Origin: Clusia tigrina
Lineage: Eukaryota; Arthropoda; Insecta; Diptera; Clusiidae
Direction of reading: 5' to 3'
NCBI GenBank assembly: GCA_920105625.2
Contig: OV050032.1
Coordinates: 8,980,129 to 9,044,128 of the forward strand
Length of the DNA stretch: 64,000 bases
Below the pieces are notes generated by a model, which was not told the origin of the DNA, searched no databases, and saw only the letters and a list, made by a program, of their open reading frames with translations. The position numbers and the translations under genes were made by a program. This document shows, in pieces, positions 10,040-21,960 of the stretch (position 1 is the first letter of the stretch; each line of letters opens with the position of its first letter).

Positions 10040-12590
10040 TGCTTATTCACCGAAGCTGTGAGCTGCTGCAAAAATGAGTATGAAAAGTTAACAGAGAATC
10101 AATCAATAAAAACACCCAATGCAACCTATTTAAGTGCATGCGGGCAAATAATTCCGAATATGGACGCAGTCAGATGCACGGCTGCATTATCAACAAGCAG
10201 TTTCCCCTCTCTCCTCTCGGCGACACGCTGATTGCACTGATTTCCCCCCACAATTCAAGCAATTCGCATCAATATTTAATTGTTGTCTTCAGTGTGCGAG
10301 TGGCAGCAATCGCTACGCGCCGATTTCGGTGGGGAGGTGGCTCAATGCAGCTCTTAAGGAACTTAGTCGCCAACCGATCATAGCTTGCTCTGAGCTCGGG
10401 CTGAGAATGGTCGCCCCCGCCCACTGACTTTATGCATAGCATTTCTAATTATGCTCACAACTTGAGCCTGGCGTCCCAACTCCTCCTGCTCCACTGCTTT
10501 TCATTCCTATGATTAAACTACTCGGGCACATGCTCGACTTGCACCTAACTCGGCGAGTGTCTTTTCCACGAACTGCATGTCTGTGTACAAGAGTCATTTG
10601 TCGCGACTCTCATAAACTCGCAGTTTGCTTCTACAAATGTAAATTCGTTCAAACACTTCCATTCGGAGCTCCGTTCTCATTTACCTTATATGTCAAACAA
10701 GGCATCTGCCAATGCTAGGAGCACTTTGTCAGTTTTATTCATCTATTTTGATATACTCGTATAATTTTATTGGCCATTCGAATGGCATAAATGCCTTAAT
10801 TAGCTGACAGTTATTTGTGCAGTGAGCGTTTATTTAATTTAATTTCATTTAATTTTTGTTATATAACATTCTTATTGCGATTACTTGACGGACTGCACCG
10901 TCATGCGGCCCAAGCCATAAACAGCTCGCTTAAATCAATTTGAGTGCTGCGATTAATCTGGCGCAGCGGCAGTGGGATGTGGCTCAGTTGCTGCGCCGTG
11001 GCACGAATGTGAGCCACACCGCTTTAATTGCCAGGAAAATTGCATACTTTTGCTTTTAGAACTTCACCTCACACAGAGCGAGGAGCAGCGCACCAGCTGC
11101 AAGCTTCCAACTAATTGCGACCAGTCGTAACTCGACTAACAAAATAATTGCTCCACTGGCGGCGTCCATTACTTATGCTAATTATGCGTACGTTTAATTG
11201 GTTATCAATATTAATGGCCATTGCATCATTTCGTGAACTTATCAATCGCGCCTTTCCTTGAGAGTCGCGCCGCAGCCACAGCGCTATCTTCAGCACAACA
11301 TGACAATGCCATGAATTATCATTCGACGAGTAAATGCTCACATTCGCGTTCCGTGCGGTGATCTCTTCTCAGTGTTCATTGGCGCTTCCAGTGCAGCCCG
11401 TGACCCGTGGCAATTAATTTTGGGCTCGGGTCATGGATTTTCGAAATCAATTTCGTAATGTCCGAGTAGGTCCATAAATAAAAATCAAATGTCTGTGTGC
11501 GACATAATGTTGTTCTGTTGTCTGGCCAACACCGCTCTAATCATGCCGCAAAGGCGAGCGGAAGTTTACGAGTGCCTCCGTCTAAATGAGTGCAGCTAAT
11601 CTCTGTGCACTTGTGAAAGCGCTTCAATGTGGACGAGGAAGTTGATAACTTACGAAATGTTAAGGTTTTCAACTCAACTGTCTGGTTGCCACATGGGTGC
11701 CAGCAATGCCATGAGTGGCAGCAATGCCACGAGTGCCATGAGTGCCATCAGTGCTGTGAGTGCCATGAGAGTCCAAAGGCGCCATCATGGAGCAGCTGAA
11801 ACGGCTTGCGACAGATAAGCAAGGGAAATTTTGGTTATCAGGGAGCTCGTAAATTGGAACACAGATACCGAAGAGACTACGGGAAAATTTATGATGCAAC
11901 ATGGACAGCAACGGAAAATGCGATAACAACTGTGAGCCAGACCAAGTATGCCAATTGCCGATCTATTTATGTGTGGCCATGTTTAGGACATAAATAACCT
12001 GCAAAGATAGCAATTTGCAATTAAACATTTATGGTAGATGGTGGTAATGTATCAGTAACGTCATCATCCTAGTCATCAGCATGGCCACCATCATTCTCAT
12101 CATAATTTTTGGTTTGGCCGGATAAAGCCAACTGACATATTTTTCAATGAACATATTCAATAGGGAACTCGATACATTTTCCAGGAAACAAGTGAGGATG
12201 TACCCCGTTATGGTGTCTGGAGAGAGACGGTTTGAGTTGAATTAGGAGCCGTTCTCCGTTCAATTGAGGGACTTCTAAGGTGTCACTTGACCTCTACCAA
12301 CGAGTGTTTGTTATAACGATCGTGCAGTTCACTCTTAACGAACTTTAACTCGTTAGTTTTGTGGGAGCTGCTGGGAGGTAACATTCTATCATACCCAGTT
12401 TGCGTACATACCACCAAAGATATCGAGCAAAGGAAGCATTTTCCTTTCCAAATACAAGTCTATATTACTCGGTCCCAGAGCAAGTGAGTTCCTAAAGAAA
12501 ATTCATCAGGGATTCTTTCTGGATTGCCTGTGTAGAGTAAGTGTATTATTTTGTGGAATAAACGAAGGCTCTTAGCCAAGTCCTCTGTGT
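10040..12590. other. PNP intron, no gene seen
   Basis: No coding exon or RNA gene recognised. At 11695-11770 there is a short run of related 'gccatgagt' / 'gcagcaatgcc' 9-12-mers that forms a low-complexity ORF. Confidence 0.4.
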
Positions 12591-12598
12591 TCCTGAGA

Positions 12599-12766
12599 CT
12601 ATTGTTACCGGAGTAGTTTTAACTTGGGATTATTGTTACCGGAGTAGTTTTAACTTGGGATTACGAGTATTGTTACCGGAGTAGTTTCAACTTGGGATTA
12701 TGAGTATTGTTACCGGAGTAGTTTCAACTTGGGATTACGAGTGTTGTTACCGGAGTAGTTTAAACT
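12599..12766. repeat. 37-bp minisatellite, five copies
   Basis: Five copies of 'attgttaccggagtagttt' plus 'aacttgggattacgagt'. The first is shorter (31 bp) because it lacks the 'acgagt' insertion. Substitutions are few, so the array is recent. Confidence 0.9.
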
Positions 12767-12769
12767 TTA

Positions 12770-14865
12770 TGTTTTCTACACTTTATAATGAATATGCTCA
12801 TATATCCTATGTACATGTACATCCGTCGTGATTTCGTCCTGGTATAGTCTGCATTGTATACTAATACTGGCAATTGTACCTTACGGTACTTCTAAAGACC
12901 CCGAAGTGTATTCGGTAGTTCAAAGAGGAGTCTGAGAGAAGGTGGGTATGGGCAATAAAATCACAGGCTCTGTTGTCTTTTCAAAAGTTGCCGTCCTCAT
13001 TGTAGCACCAAATTGGATTTAGTCGACCGTGTGGAATGGACGCACAAGCAACCATAACACATTTTATATCGAGTTTTGTTGCGTTCAGCAGACTCAGACT
13101 AAGCGGCACCCATTTAGAAGGCTTCAGAGTGCCTCAATTTCAAATATTCAACCTGACACCGAAGAGATTGGTAAAATTTCCAAAATTATACCATCCTTTG
13201 GTTAACTGGGGTCAGCGCGGTCGATCTAACCAAGGACAGGGTGCGTGAAAGACACATCCTAGGAATCTACTCCACAGCAGAGGATACCATGGGTATATTT
13301 TGAGTTCATTAGGCTCCATGGGCGTTAAAGGTGCGAGTATTTTCATAGCTTTATTTTGGTAAACTTTATGAGTGTGTCTCAGTGGAAGAAAACAAACGAC
13401 GACCCAATTATATATGCAAATATCGGAATAGTAAGGAAATAAAAACAGTAATTGGCAAATTCATAAATTTTTTCAAGCATTATCAAAACAAAATTAGCAT
13501 ATCAGGTTAGCATTTTCTGCTTCATGTGTGTACCGAAAGACTAGCAAATCGTTAAGTGGGGCTCCCGCCAATCGAACAATCTGCAGAGCGGCGAAGCAGA
13601 CTGCCGGGGTCGCGATATGTCATTTTTGGAAGCAATTTCAGTGTGTGTGGAATCAAAAAAACGACTATTGAGGCAATACTTTTGGAATATATACGAAAAA
13701 CTCTCACCAACTCACTAAGGTAGAAATTTTCTGGGTGAAATTGTGTCAATTTCTAGAACGGTGGGAAGCAGCTGGAAACCTGTCAAAGGACAAACCACCT
13801 AAAAGAATGTTCAAGTAATGGAAGAGGTCATCCTTAAATAGCAATGAAACATGCCGAGTACAGGAGTATGAAGCTATCGGTATGGATGGACTCACTCTTA
13901 ATCCTATATTGAAGAGTTGCGATACGTTCCTAGATGCCAGGTGCACCACTGGGAATGCTCCAGTTAGCAAAAACACGCTGCACAAATGTAGGAGTGTTCA
14001 CTTGACCTCACTCACTCTTACTTGATGCTGCTATGTGTGTCTTCCGGGCACTGCTGGTTTATTGGATCAGTCAATTTAGCATACGAGTATTTCTACCCGA
14101 TACTTTTTGTGGCAACCACAGAGAATCGATATCCACACACTCTCGAGTGAACTTGAAGACTTCGCGGCATTTGCAAATCTTTTCATGGTTTCAAAACTGT
14201 TCAAATGAGAACTGACCTCATCCACATTAAAAAACAATTGGAGCTGCACATAAACAAATCCCAAATGGGAAGATCCAGAACTTAATATATTCAGCAGAGC
14301 TATTCTAAAAACCATTTCGCTATGACACCCGAAACAGTTTTTCCCCTTCGATGCTATTCAAAGAATTCTGAATTAGGTTAGGTCCGGTTTTCTGCCGGCC
14401 GATTCATACGCGTATGGTTTCAAGTGCGGCCACACTCTCCATCCCAGGGCAGACCTGAATCGAGCGCACTTTGTACTCCAACTCAAGCCGTGGTTCAGTG
14501 CAACGCGACTACGACGTCACTCCCATTGAAATGCAAATGAATTCGAGAACCAGTATCGTGGTCAAACTAATAAAAGTCAATTAACGACTGCCGCGTGCAA
14601 CCGATCTCGGCGCTGTTCCGCTGCTAATTGAGGATGGCGATTAATTGGCGAATATTGTGCAGTCAGAGCGAATTTGACCTGCACACAAACTTTTCATTTA
14701 AGTCCCTCTTTTGCTGCCTTTCACCCGTCATGGCTGGATTGCGTCAGTGAAATCGCGAAATTCGAGTTCCATCAAAATGGAGCGAAATGGAGCAAAATTG
14801 GGAGGGTCAAAATTATGAATATTATTCGAGTCAACAAAAAAATCAATTGTCTTTTTTAATCAAGA
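12770..14865. other. PNP intron, no gene seen
   Basis: No conserved ORF. A 'gaattaggttaggtccgg' stretch near 14370 resembles the 3' tail motif of the LINE scraps elsewhere in the window, but no coding remains support it. Confidence 0.35.
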
Positions 14866-15360
14866 TACTGAGCGAGACAGAGTGAAATAGTGAGAGAGAA
14901 AAAGTGAGATAGTGAGAGACTGAGAAACAGAGTGAAACCTTGAGGGACCGAGGGGGAGAGTGAGATAGTGAGAGACTGAGAAACAGAGTGAAATCTTGAG
15001 GGACCGAGAGGGAGAGTGAGATACTGAGATACTGAGAAACAGAGTGAAATCTTGAGGGACCGAGAGACAGAGTGAGATACAGAGATAGTGAGAGACTGAG
15101 AAACAGAGTGAAATCTTGAGGGACCGAGAGACAGAGTGAGGTACAGAGATACTGAGAGACTGAGAAACAGAGTGAAACCTTGAGGGACCGAGAGGGAGAG
15201 TGAGATATTGAGAGACTGAGAAACAGAGTGAAATCTTGAGGGACCGAGAGACAGAGTGAGATACTGAGATACTGAGAGACTGAGAAACAGAGTGAAATCT
15301 TGAGGGACCGAGAGGGAGAGTGAGATAGTGAGAGACTGAGAGAAAAAGTGAAAGAGATAG
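14866..15360. repeat. ~58-bp purine-rich minisatellite
   Basis: About eight copies of a unit built from 'gagagactgagaaacagag', 'tgaaatcttgagggaccgag' and 'agggagagtgagatag'. The minus-strand 261-aa frame over it (SLSVPQGFTLFLSLSVS repeats) is a translation of the array and not a credible protein. Confidence 0.9.
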
Positions 15361-15641
15361 TGAGGATGGAAAAGAGCTAGGAGAGTTCCGCTGACCATTC
15401 TGCCCCCATCGCGAAGTGATACTCTGCGGCGGTCGCGCGAGGGGAGGCTACGATGGAAGTGGTTTTTACTGGGTAGGAATTCCACACTACTGGTGTTTTC
15501 CCGCCCTTGCTGTGCTATGCAAGGAGAGGCCCTAAAGGCCAGCTGTAGGTTAAAGCACAATAGGCAGTGGGTGGGTACGCGTGTGAATCTTGAAGATATT
15601 GCTTCACAGTCATGGATATTGCTACTCCTTTCTGTGCCCAT

Positions 15642-15828
15642 TGATTCAATGCTCGCATATCCTATGATTCAATGCTCCCATATCCTATGATTCAATGCTC
15701 CCATATCTTATAATTCAATGCTCGCATATCTTATGATGCAATGCTCCCATATCCTATGATTCAATGCTCCCATATCCTATGATTCAATGCTCCCATATCC
15801 TATGATTCAATGCTCCCATATCTTATAA
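15642..15828. repeat. 23-bp minisatellite, about eight copies
   Basis: Head-to-tail copies of 'atatcctatgattcaatg' + 'ctccc' with a few substitutions (tcttataat, ctcgc). It abuts the RNase H fragment at 15860. Confidence 0.9.
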
Positions 15829-15859
15829 CAGAAAGAAGGTTCAGCATAAAAATTCCAGA

Positions 15860-16250
15860 TGCTCACTTATGGATCGTACGACTGAGCCCGGTAGGCAGTA
15901 CTGTCGTTTTTTCACGTTATGGGATCGTGTTCTGTGGTTTTCGTAAAACTCAACGGTGTCCAGCTTCATCACGGCCTCGGTTGTCATGCTTCTGTCGTTC
16001 AGGCGGAAGTTTTTGCGATCTTGGGAGCGACGGACAACATGGTGGAAAGCAGATGGCGTGGGAGAAGTATTTGTGTATGCAGTGACTGTTCGGCTGCGCT
16101 GGAGGCCGTGCCCAGCCCTTTTGTCGCTTCCAAGTTGGTTCTGTAGTGCAAATCCAGATTAAATTATGTGGGAAAGCATAATAGTCTGATGCTAACATAG
16201 ATTCCAGGACACATGGGCCTACCTAAGTACACAGGATCTACTGAGGTTTG
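15860..16250 (+). mobile_element. Degenerate LINE RNase H fragment
   Basis: The + strand carries HASVVQAEVFAILGATDN, then CVCSDCSAALEAV, then IPGHMGLPKYTGS. These are degenerate versions of the RNase H blocks around the catalytic Glu, the second Asp, and the WVPGHxGxxGNExAD motif. Frame changes separate the blocks and the last Asp motif is lost, so the copy is non-functional. Confidence 0.75.
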
Positions 16251-16379
16251 TTCACAGACTAGGTAGGTTCAAAGAAAAATGAAAATAGAACGTAAAATAC
16301 AGTATAATGGATGTCTTGTGGTCTGAGTGCCATGCATGAGTAGTTATTCCGACAAAAGAAAAAGGTGTATGAAGATTTC

Positions 16380-16505
16380 CACCTCCGTTCCAATCTAGGA
16401 AAGAGTGAGAGATAGATAGTGGGTAAGGGAGAGATAGATAAATGAAGAGAAATGAAGAGAAATGAAGAGAAATAAAGAGAGAGAGAGAGAGAGAGAAAGG
16501 GAATG
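16380..16505. repeat. Purine-rich microsatellite
   Basis: Repeats of 'aaatgaagag' followed by (GA)n. Confidence 0.75.
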
Positions 16506-16649
16506 AGAGTGATTTTATATTAAGTAGTACAAGCTCTGAGAAGTTTCAAGAATCGTATGATTGCTTCATTTTTGCACGATCGGGATGGCAAAATAGTGGT
16601 AGAGACTTGACGTTTTTACTTCTGGGGTAGTGTAACCGGTTACCATTAT

Positions 16650-16803
16650 AATATTATTATTATTATTATATACTATCAAGTAAGCCCTTCGACTCGACTA
16701 AGGATTTAGAAAGCATTTTTGGGACCACGCCCGGGGCAGAATTCGATCCCACTACCCCAAGTGTGAGTCTAGCCTGCTTACCACTGGACCATGGAGGCCG
16801 AAA
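16650..16803 (-). mobile_element. tRNA-derived SINE, copy 1
   Basis: On the minus strand it begins CGGCCTCCATGGTCCAGTGG (A-box-like), continues GTAAGCAGGCTAGACTCAC and has a B-box-like GGATCGAATTC. The body shared with the other copies follows (CCAAAAATGCTTTCTAAATC, GAGTCGAAG), ending in a (TAA)n tail at 16651-16675. Pol III box positions fit a tRNA head. The tRNA isotype cannot be decided. Confidence 0.8.
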
Positions 16804-16809
16804 CCATTA

Positions 16810-19080
16810 TAATATGTTCAAAGGCGGTGGATTAGTTTGCTCTACAGAAGACACAGATAATTAGCCATAAATTATGTTGAGTTTCTTTCGGACTCTGGTA
16901 TTTCCAAGTCATTAGTTAACATTCCAGAAATTATATCGATAATTATAAGCAAGCGAATAATTATGGCAATCATAAATACATAATCGTATTCGAAAATATT
17001 ATACACTTCGTTCCTCCACCTGCGAAATGCGTTAAAGTTTTTAATTAGGCAAACATTTTGTAAAATAAAAAAAAACATTTGTATAAAGAACTGAGCAATA
17101 CGAAACGAAATAAAGAAAGCAACCACTTGATTAGGAGTCCAAATTTAGGGACAAAACAAAACCACCAAAAACAAACAGAATCTGCATAATAAACTGAATA
17201 ATTTCTTTGATTGGCAATTCAAAAACTTAAACGAAAAAAGCAAAAAATTAAAAGGAATTATAAAATGTTTGTTTTTGTTTATATTTTCTGTTGAAGTGAT
17301 AACAAGTTCGAAAGTGCCGACAGTGCCGAAAGTGCCGACAGTGCCGAAATTGCGGCTTAATCAAAACGACCCTGACCATGATGGCTTTTAAGTTCATGCC
17401 TAAATCAATAGAAGATAAAATGTGGAAGAGTGTATGGCAACACGCCCATTCGCAGCAGCCAATGGCAGCGTTCCCGAAATGTTCATAACCGCACGCTCAC
17501 CCTCGCACACGCGCACACGCGCACACGCGCACGCAACTGATTGAGTCGCCTCAACTAATAATTCTTTCAAAATCGCCGATTATGAAATTCATTGCCGCTT
17601 GCTTTGTGTTTTTGCCAATTCATTTAAATCGATTCATTAATTCATTAAATATAGATTAACGACAATTTTGTATGGAGCCTCCGGCATGTGCTCGCCTGTG
17701 TGGATATGCTTGAGTGTGTGTGCCTCCATAGAAGTCTTCAACATGCTCCTAAACTACAAGGAACAGAAAATTTGACTGAATTTCAACGGGACGAATGTCC
17801 AGCAGCTGACCCCTTTTCTCGCTGATGCCGTTGGCGTTGCTGCTGGAGCGTAGGTGCCCGCCCAGATAAGCTGAGCTGGTACGGAGCTGGAGCTGATCTG
17901 CGCTGCGTAGGTATTTGTGTACGCACGCACTCAGTTGTTGTTGTGATTTTAATTGCTGACGTCTATTTGAGGCGCTGTTTTTCTCTTCAATTGCAAAAAC
18001 ATGAAAATACGTAATCAGGCGAGCGAACAAGAACTTTACTTATTTAAATAAATTATTATTATTATTATTTGACATTGTTTTGTTTTTTCATAATAAAACA
18101 TTTCTAGGGAGTTGTTGGATGCATTGCTGTGGCGTGATCTTTTGTTTGTTTTTTTCTTATTTTGCATAAGTTTATTAATTTATAAATTTGGAGTGTTCTT
18201 CAAGTCCCAATTAACCTCATTAAATCGTTCGGATTTTTATATATCTGTACACAAACCTTTATGTAGGTGTGTTTATGTCGGTTGTAAAAACTCACAGATC
18301 GTAAAAAACATTTGAATATTATTTAATAATTATTACTTGTTAATCTTTAGGTGCTATTTTTAAATCTTTTCGTTCTACAACACCAGGTTTTTTATAATAT
18401 TTTATATAACTTTGCGTTGTTTTGCAAAATTTTGGTTAATTGGGTAAATTATCATTAATTTTTTAAAGTTGTTTTTATGAATCTTGTGACCTGATGCCGT
18501 GATCTCTGTGGTCGTAATCACATTGTTTTTAATTTTTTATTTATTTATACCACACATTTATGGATCCATATTCACCACAATTCTCCTAGGAGCATTATTC
18601 TTTACAGACGAACAATAAACGAATGTAGTGGAAAGCCTGGAGAGGTTTAGGGCAGGCCTTTTCGGCCTCTTTTTGATGTTCCTCCCAGGAAACACGAACA
18701 CTGTCATAAACAAGAATGAAAACCATTCCTACAGAACCATTATTACAGTCGCTCGAGCACATCCTCAAGCCCACAGATAGCCACACAAACAAAAGCAACG
18801 CGCCGAACTGTCAAAAGCTCCACCAATATTGGAGCTCTTCGCGGGAAACTATTGTTGCAGTTGTTGTTGAGCTTCTGTTGCTGGTTTCAGGGTGTACCAA
18901 GAGTCACGACCTACTTGTTGTATTATAAGTGAACAATCCTGGCCACCACTAACTAACTATGCAAAGGGGTCAAGCAAGCGAAATGTGTTTTTAGCCGAAC
19001 TCCTCTGGCTATATTATATATATAGGTTATACTCTGTCCATAATAAACATAGAAAATATTATATTTTATAGTATATTTTT
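16810..19080. other. PNP intron, no gene seen
   Basis: AT-rich. Contains short repeats such as 'gtgccgacagtgccgaaa' (17312-17350) and an 'acacgcgc' run (17505-17530). 18360-18560 weakly resembles 25915-26100. No supported exon. Confidence 0.4.
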
Positions 19081-19086
19081 ACTATT

Positions 19087-20090
19087 ATGTCTTACACCAT
19101 ACTCAATTATGGATCGAAGATGGAGGAAGGTGTTAGAGCAGGTGTCTACTGCCCCGAACTAGATATCAAACAGCCGTTCAGACCACCAAACTACTCCAGC
19201 ATTTTTCAAGCGGAAGTTTTTGCAGCATGGAGAGCCGCAGAGCTCGCCTGCATAGCAGAAACTACGAACTCCACAATAAACTTCTACACAGATAGCCAGG
19301 CTGCAATCCAAGCTATAACTTCATGCTGTGCATCTTCCAGAAATATTCTGCAATGCCAGACAGCAATGGATAGACTGGCCACCAGTCAGCAATGGATAGA
19401 CTGGCCACCAGTCAGCAATGGATAGACTGGCCACCAGTCAGCAATGGATAGACTGGCCACCAGTCAGCAATGGATAGACTGGCCACCAGTCAGCAATGGA
19501 TAGACTGGCCACCAGTCAGCAATGGATAGACTGGCCACCAGTCAGCAATGGATAGACTGGCCACCAGTCAGCAATGGATAGACTGGCCACCAGTCAGCAA
19601 TGGATAGACTGGCCACCAGTCAGCAATGGATAGACTGGCCACCAGTCAGCAATGGATAGACTGGCCACCAGTCAGCAATGGATAGACTGGCCACCAGTCA
19701 GCTATGGATAGACTGGCCACCAATCGGAAGCTACACATCTACTGGGTGCCAGGGCATAAGAACACAGAAGGAAATGGGAGTGCAGATGCCATTGAAGAAA
19801 GCGGAATTGTACCACCAAAAAAAGAAACAAGTAACGTACTGATGCCTCCTCAAATGATCAATAGCCGTATTGAAGATGACTTGATCAAAAAGGTGAAAGA
19901 ACGGTGGAGTATTGCCACATGTAGGATCGCAAAGCTCATGTCAAACCGCACGGCACTCAGACCAATTCAATACTGGCACTTCCGAGGAAGGACTACAGAA
20001 CGGTAGTAAGGATACTCACAGGTCACTGTCTAACAGCGGTTCACGCTAAAAGGATGGGACCAACAAACAACAATTTGTTATTGAAAGTTC
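19087..20090 (+). mobile_element. LINE RNase H/C-terminal fragment interrupted by a 26-bp array
   Basis: The first frame (19087-19425) encodes the N-terminal half of RNase H: IFQAEVFAAWRAAELA with the catalytic Glu and INFYTDSQAAIQAI with the Asp. The second frame (19704-20006) encodes the other half, HIYWVPGHKNTEGNGSADA. Then, in another frame, comes VRILTGHCLTAVHAKRMGP of the C-terminal tail. The two RNase H halves are separated only by the tandem array at 19363-19726. Reverse transcriptase is missing, so the copy is 5' truncated. The 3' UTR resumes at about 20466-20655. Confidence 0.85.
19363..19726. repeat. 26-bp tandem array inside the RNase H coding sequence, 14 units
   Basis: Thirteen essentially identical units (gcaatggatagactggcc + accagtca) plus a fourteenth with two substitutions (gctatgg..., ...aatcgg). 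Unit starts fall exactly 26 bases apart from 19363 to 19701. The unit is derived from the RNase H gene itself. Because 26 is not a multiple of 3, the array breaks the frame. Confidence 0.97.
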
Positions 20091-20465
20091 TATACTGTCA
20101 TATTTGAATAGTTGATTGCTTGATTCATCCCCACCACTGGTGATTAGATAATCTGTAGCGGTTTTATTGATCCACATCCCATTGTCGTGGTCGCTTTCGC
20201 GAGTTCAGGACAGTCCGGACTGTTGCTGATTGGTCACCGGTTCCGTACGTTATGCAGACGTGCCCCTCGGTCGGTTGAGTGGGTAAGTGAGCCCGTGGGA
20301 TACGTCGAAAAAAAGACTGCAGGAAATGTGTGGAACAAGGCACAAGAGAAACTCTGTAGCATCTACTATGCCTATGCCCCGCAATATCGAAAACGCGGGG
20401 CATAGGCCTAGTAGATGCTCCAGAGCCCCCTGGTTTCAAGGACTAGAAGCGGTCGCGAGATTTGG
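20091..20465. mobile_element. Unidentified insertion within the LINE 3' end, containing a large hairpin
   Basis: LINE-like sequence stops near 20090 (...KRMGPTNNN) and resumes at about 20466 (APWFEGLEELAHLG...). The intervening 375 bp has no recognised coding sequence but holds the 25-bp palindrome at 20358-20419. A 28-bp phrase 'gagccccctggttt(c/g)aagg' + 'actagaag' occurs at 20423-20450 and 20466-20493, so one copy was duplicated at the boundary. Confidence 0.5.
20358..20419. repeat. Large hairpin: 25-bp stem, 12-nt loop
   Basis: Left arm 20358-20382 and right arm 20395-20419 are reverse complements with a single mismatch. The loop is aatatcgaaaac. The stem is GC-rich (…cctatgccccgc), unlike its AT-rich surroundings. 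Confidence 0.95.
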
Positions 20466-20655
20466 GAGCCCCCTGGTTTGAAGGACTAGAAGAGTTGGCA
20501 CATCTAGGGATAGTTTCTCTCTTAAGATTTGCTAAGACCGTCTTCCTGTTCAACGATTCATACTACAGCTTTTAAACAGATATCCATCTGGCACCGCAAA
20601 GGACCTGGTAGGTCTATGTGTGACCTTCACGGCCGGCCAGTCTAACCTCACCTAA
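20466..20655 (+). mobile_element. 3' end of the LINE copy begun at 19087
   Basis: Encodes the last residues (LEELAHLGIVSLLRFAKTVF, LFNDSYYSF, stop) and a 3' UTR ending ctaacctcacctaacctaa. The fragment at 39795-40132 has the same layout and end, so both belong to one family with a CCTAACC-type tail. Confidence 0.7.
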
Positions 20656-20800
20656 CCTAAGGGGTTGGGGAGTAAATTCTAGCTACTGAAGCTGTCGACT
20701 CGAAGAGAAAAGGATATTTTCGACCGAAGCATTTTTGAGACCAAGTCCAGGACAGAATTTGACCCACCGATACAGGATCACTTAATTCCTAAGCGGGCAT
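20656..20800 (-). mobile_element. tRNA-derived SINE, copy 2 (head truncated)
   Basis: The minus strand contains GGGTCAAATTCTGTCC (B-box-like), GGTCTCAAAAATGCTTCGG, CCTTTTCTCTTCGAGTCGA and GTAGCTAGAATTTACTCCCC, the same body as copies 1, 3 and 4. The A-box region is diverged or missing. Confidence 0.7.
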
Positions 20801-21500
20801 TTTCATACTTTTGAAGACTTCTATTGATTTATCATTTTACTAGATGTCGGATATATTTCCACATTTTAGACTATATCTATAAACATATATGCTTATCCTC
20901 AATTAAATGTCTATAAATATATACTCCCATTATTTATTATATATCTATAAACATATTTCATATATTCAAAAAACATTTACGATGTTTATAAACATATTTC
21001 ATATGTGAGAGCAAGTCTGAAGTCGTCAATTCAGTGAAAATTAACATTATTTCTCAGCGAATTTATTGACCGGACAAGTTGCAAAGAGTAATTGGAATTG
21101 TGTATGTTTGGTTATGCCACCGTCATAATTTTCAGAAGGAGCCCTCAGCCAGTTTCAAATACCCACGGATTACATTTTCCAAAGAATTGACAACACTTCA
21201 CGATATTGGAAGAGACCTTCTTTGGCAATATGCGATTTTTTCAACTCCACGCACAAGTTCAAGTATTTGAAGGTTCAATTATCGTCTCCGAGTAAGCATA
21301 ATTCAAACGCTTGTTGCGAAACACTTCCCGAAGGGTATCGAGGGCACGGAGTGGTTTGCCCACTTCAATAAATTCGTTCGCCCTTTTGAAAGCATTTTCC
21401 GGACATAGGGTGTACCGTGCCATTATTACTTCATAGAATATTCACATAGAAACACTCCAACTTCAATTTGTGAACGAATCTTCACAAGAAATTGTAAATT

Positions 21501-21532
21501 CTTTATAGAATATTAGGGTATATTCTATAAAG
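21501..21532. repeat. Small inverted repeat (12-bp arms)
   Basis: ctttatagaata and tattctataaag are perfect complements separated by ttagggta. Confidence 0.7.
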
Positions 21533-21743
21533 TTCACAAAAAGTTAGTGTTGATCAGGCTTAATTAGCCTGTCCACTAGAAAAGTAATGTACTATGACAC
21601 CACTGAAATGTAATAAAATAGAAAGAGAGACTTAACGAAACAAATGAGGGGTAATAATAAGACAGAGTAATTTAGAGTTTGGTGGAATTAGACAGTACAA
21701 GGACACAATTTGATTAGTCAGTTCACCCCCTGCAGTTAGCCAC

Positions 21744-21838
21744 ACATTAGCCACTCTCACCGACATTAGCCACTATCACCGACATTAGCCACTATCACCG
21801 ACATTAGCCACTATCACCGACATTAGCCACTATCATAG
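21744..21838. repeat. 19-bp tandem repeat, five copies
   Basis: acattagccactatcaccg repeated at 21744, 21763, 21782, 21801 and 21820. The last copy ends in 'atag'. Confidence 0.92.
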
Positions 21839-21960
21839 ACAACTATCTGGATGGACAGATTACAACAGCTGAAGGCCCAGGTTCGATTCCTGGGAGAGCT
21901 CATAGTGGGTGTGCTATTGATTTCTGAGACATGAAAATTAGTTAAGGAAAAATTGCCTTC
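21839..21960 (+). mobile_element. Possible tRNA-derived fragment with perfect T-arm/B box
   Basis: 21877-21893 folds as a canonical tRNA T arm: 5-bp stem CCAGG/CCTGG around TTCGATT. It includes a perfect B box GGTTCGATTCC (21880-21890). No acceptor-stem partner or clear D arm is present, so this is not a functional tRNA. A SINE head of a different family from the four described here is the likeliest reading. Confidence 0.4.

Noticed and set aside
14856..15641. 261-aa minus-strand ORF
   Set aside because: Most of it is a translated ~58-bp minisatellite; the rest has no domain.
18360..18560. Similarity between this stretch and 25915-26100 as a transposon pair
   Set aside because: Only short blocks match by eye; boundaries and termini could not be found.
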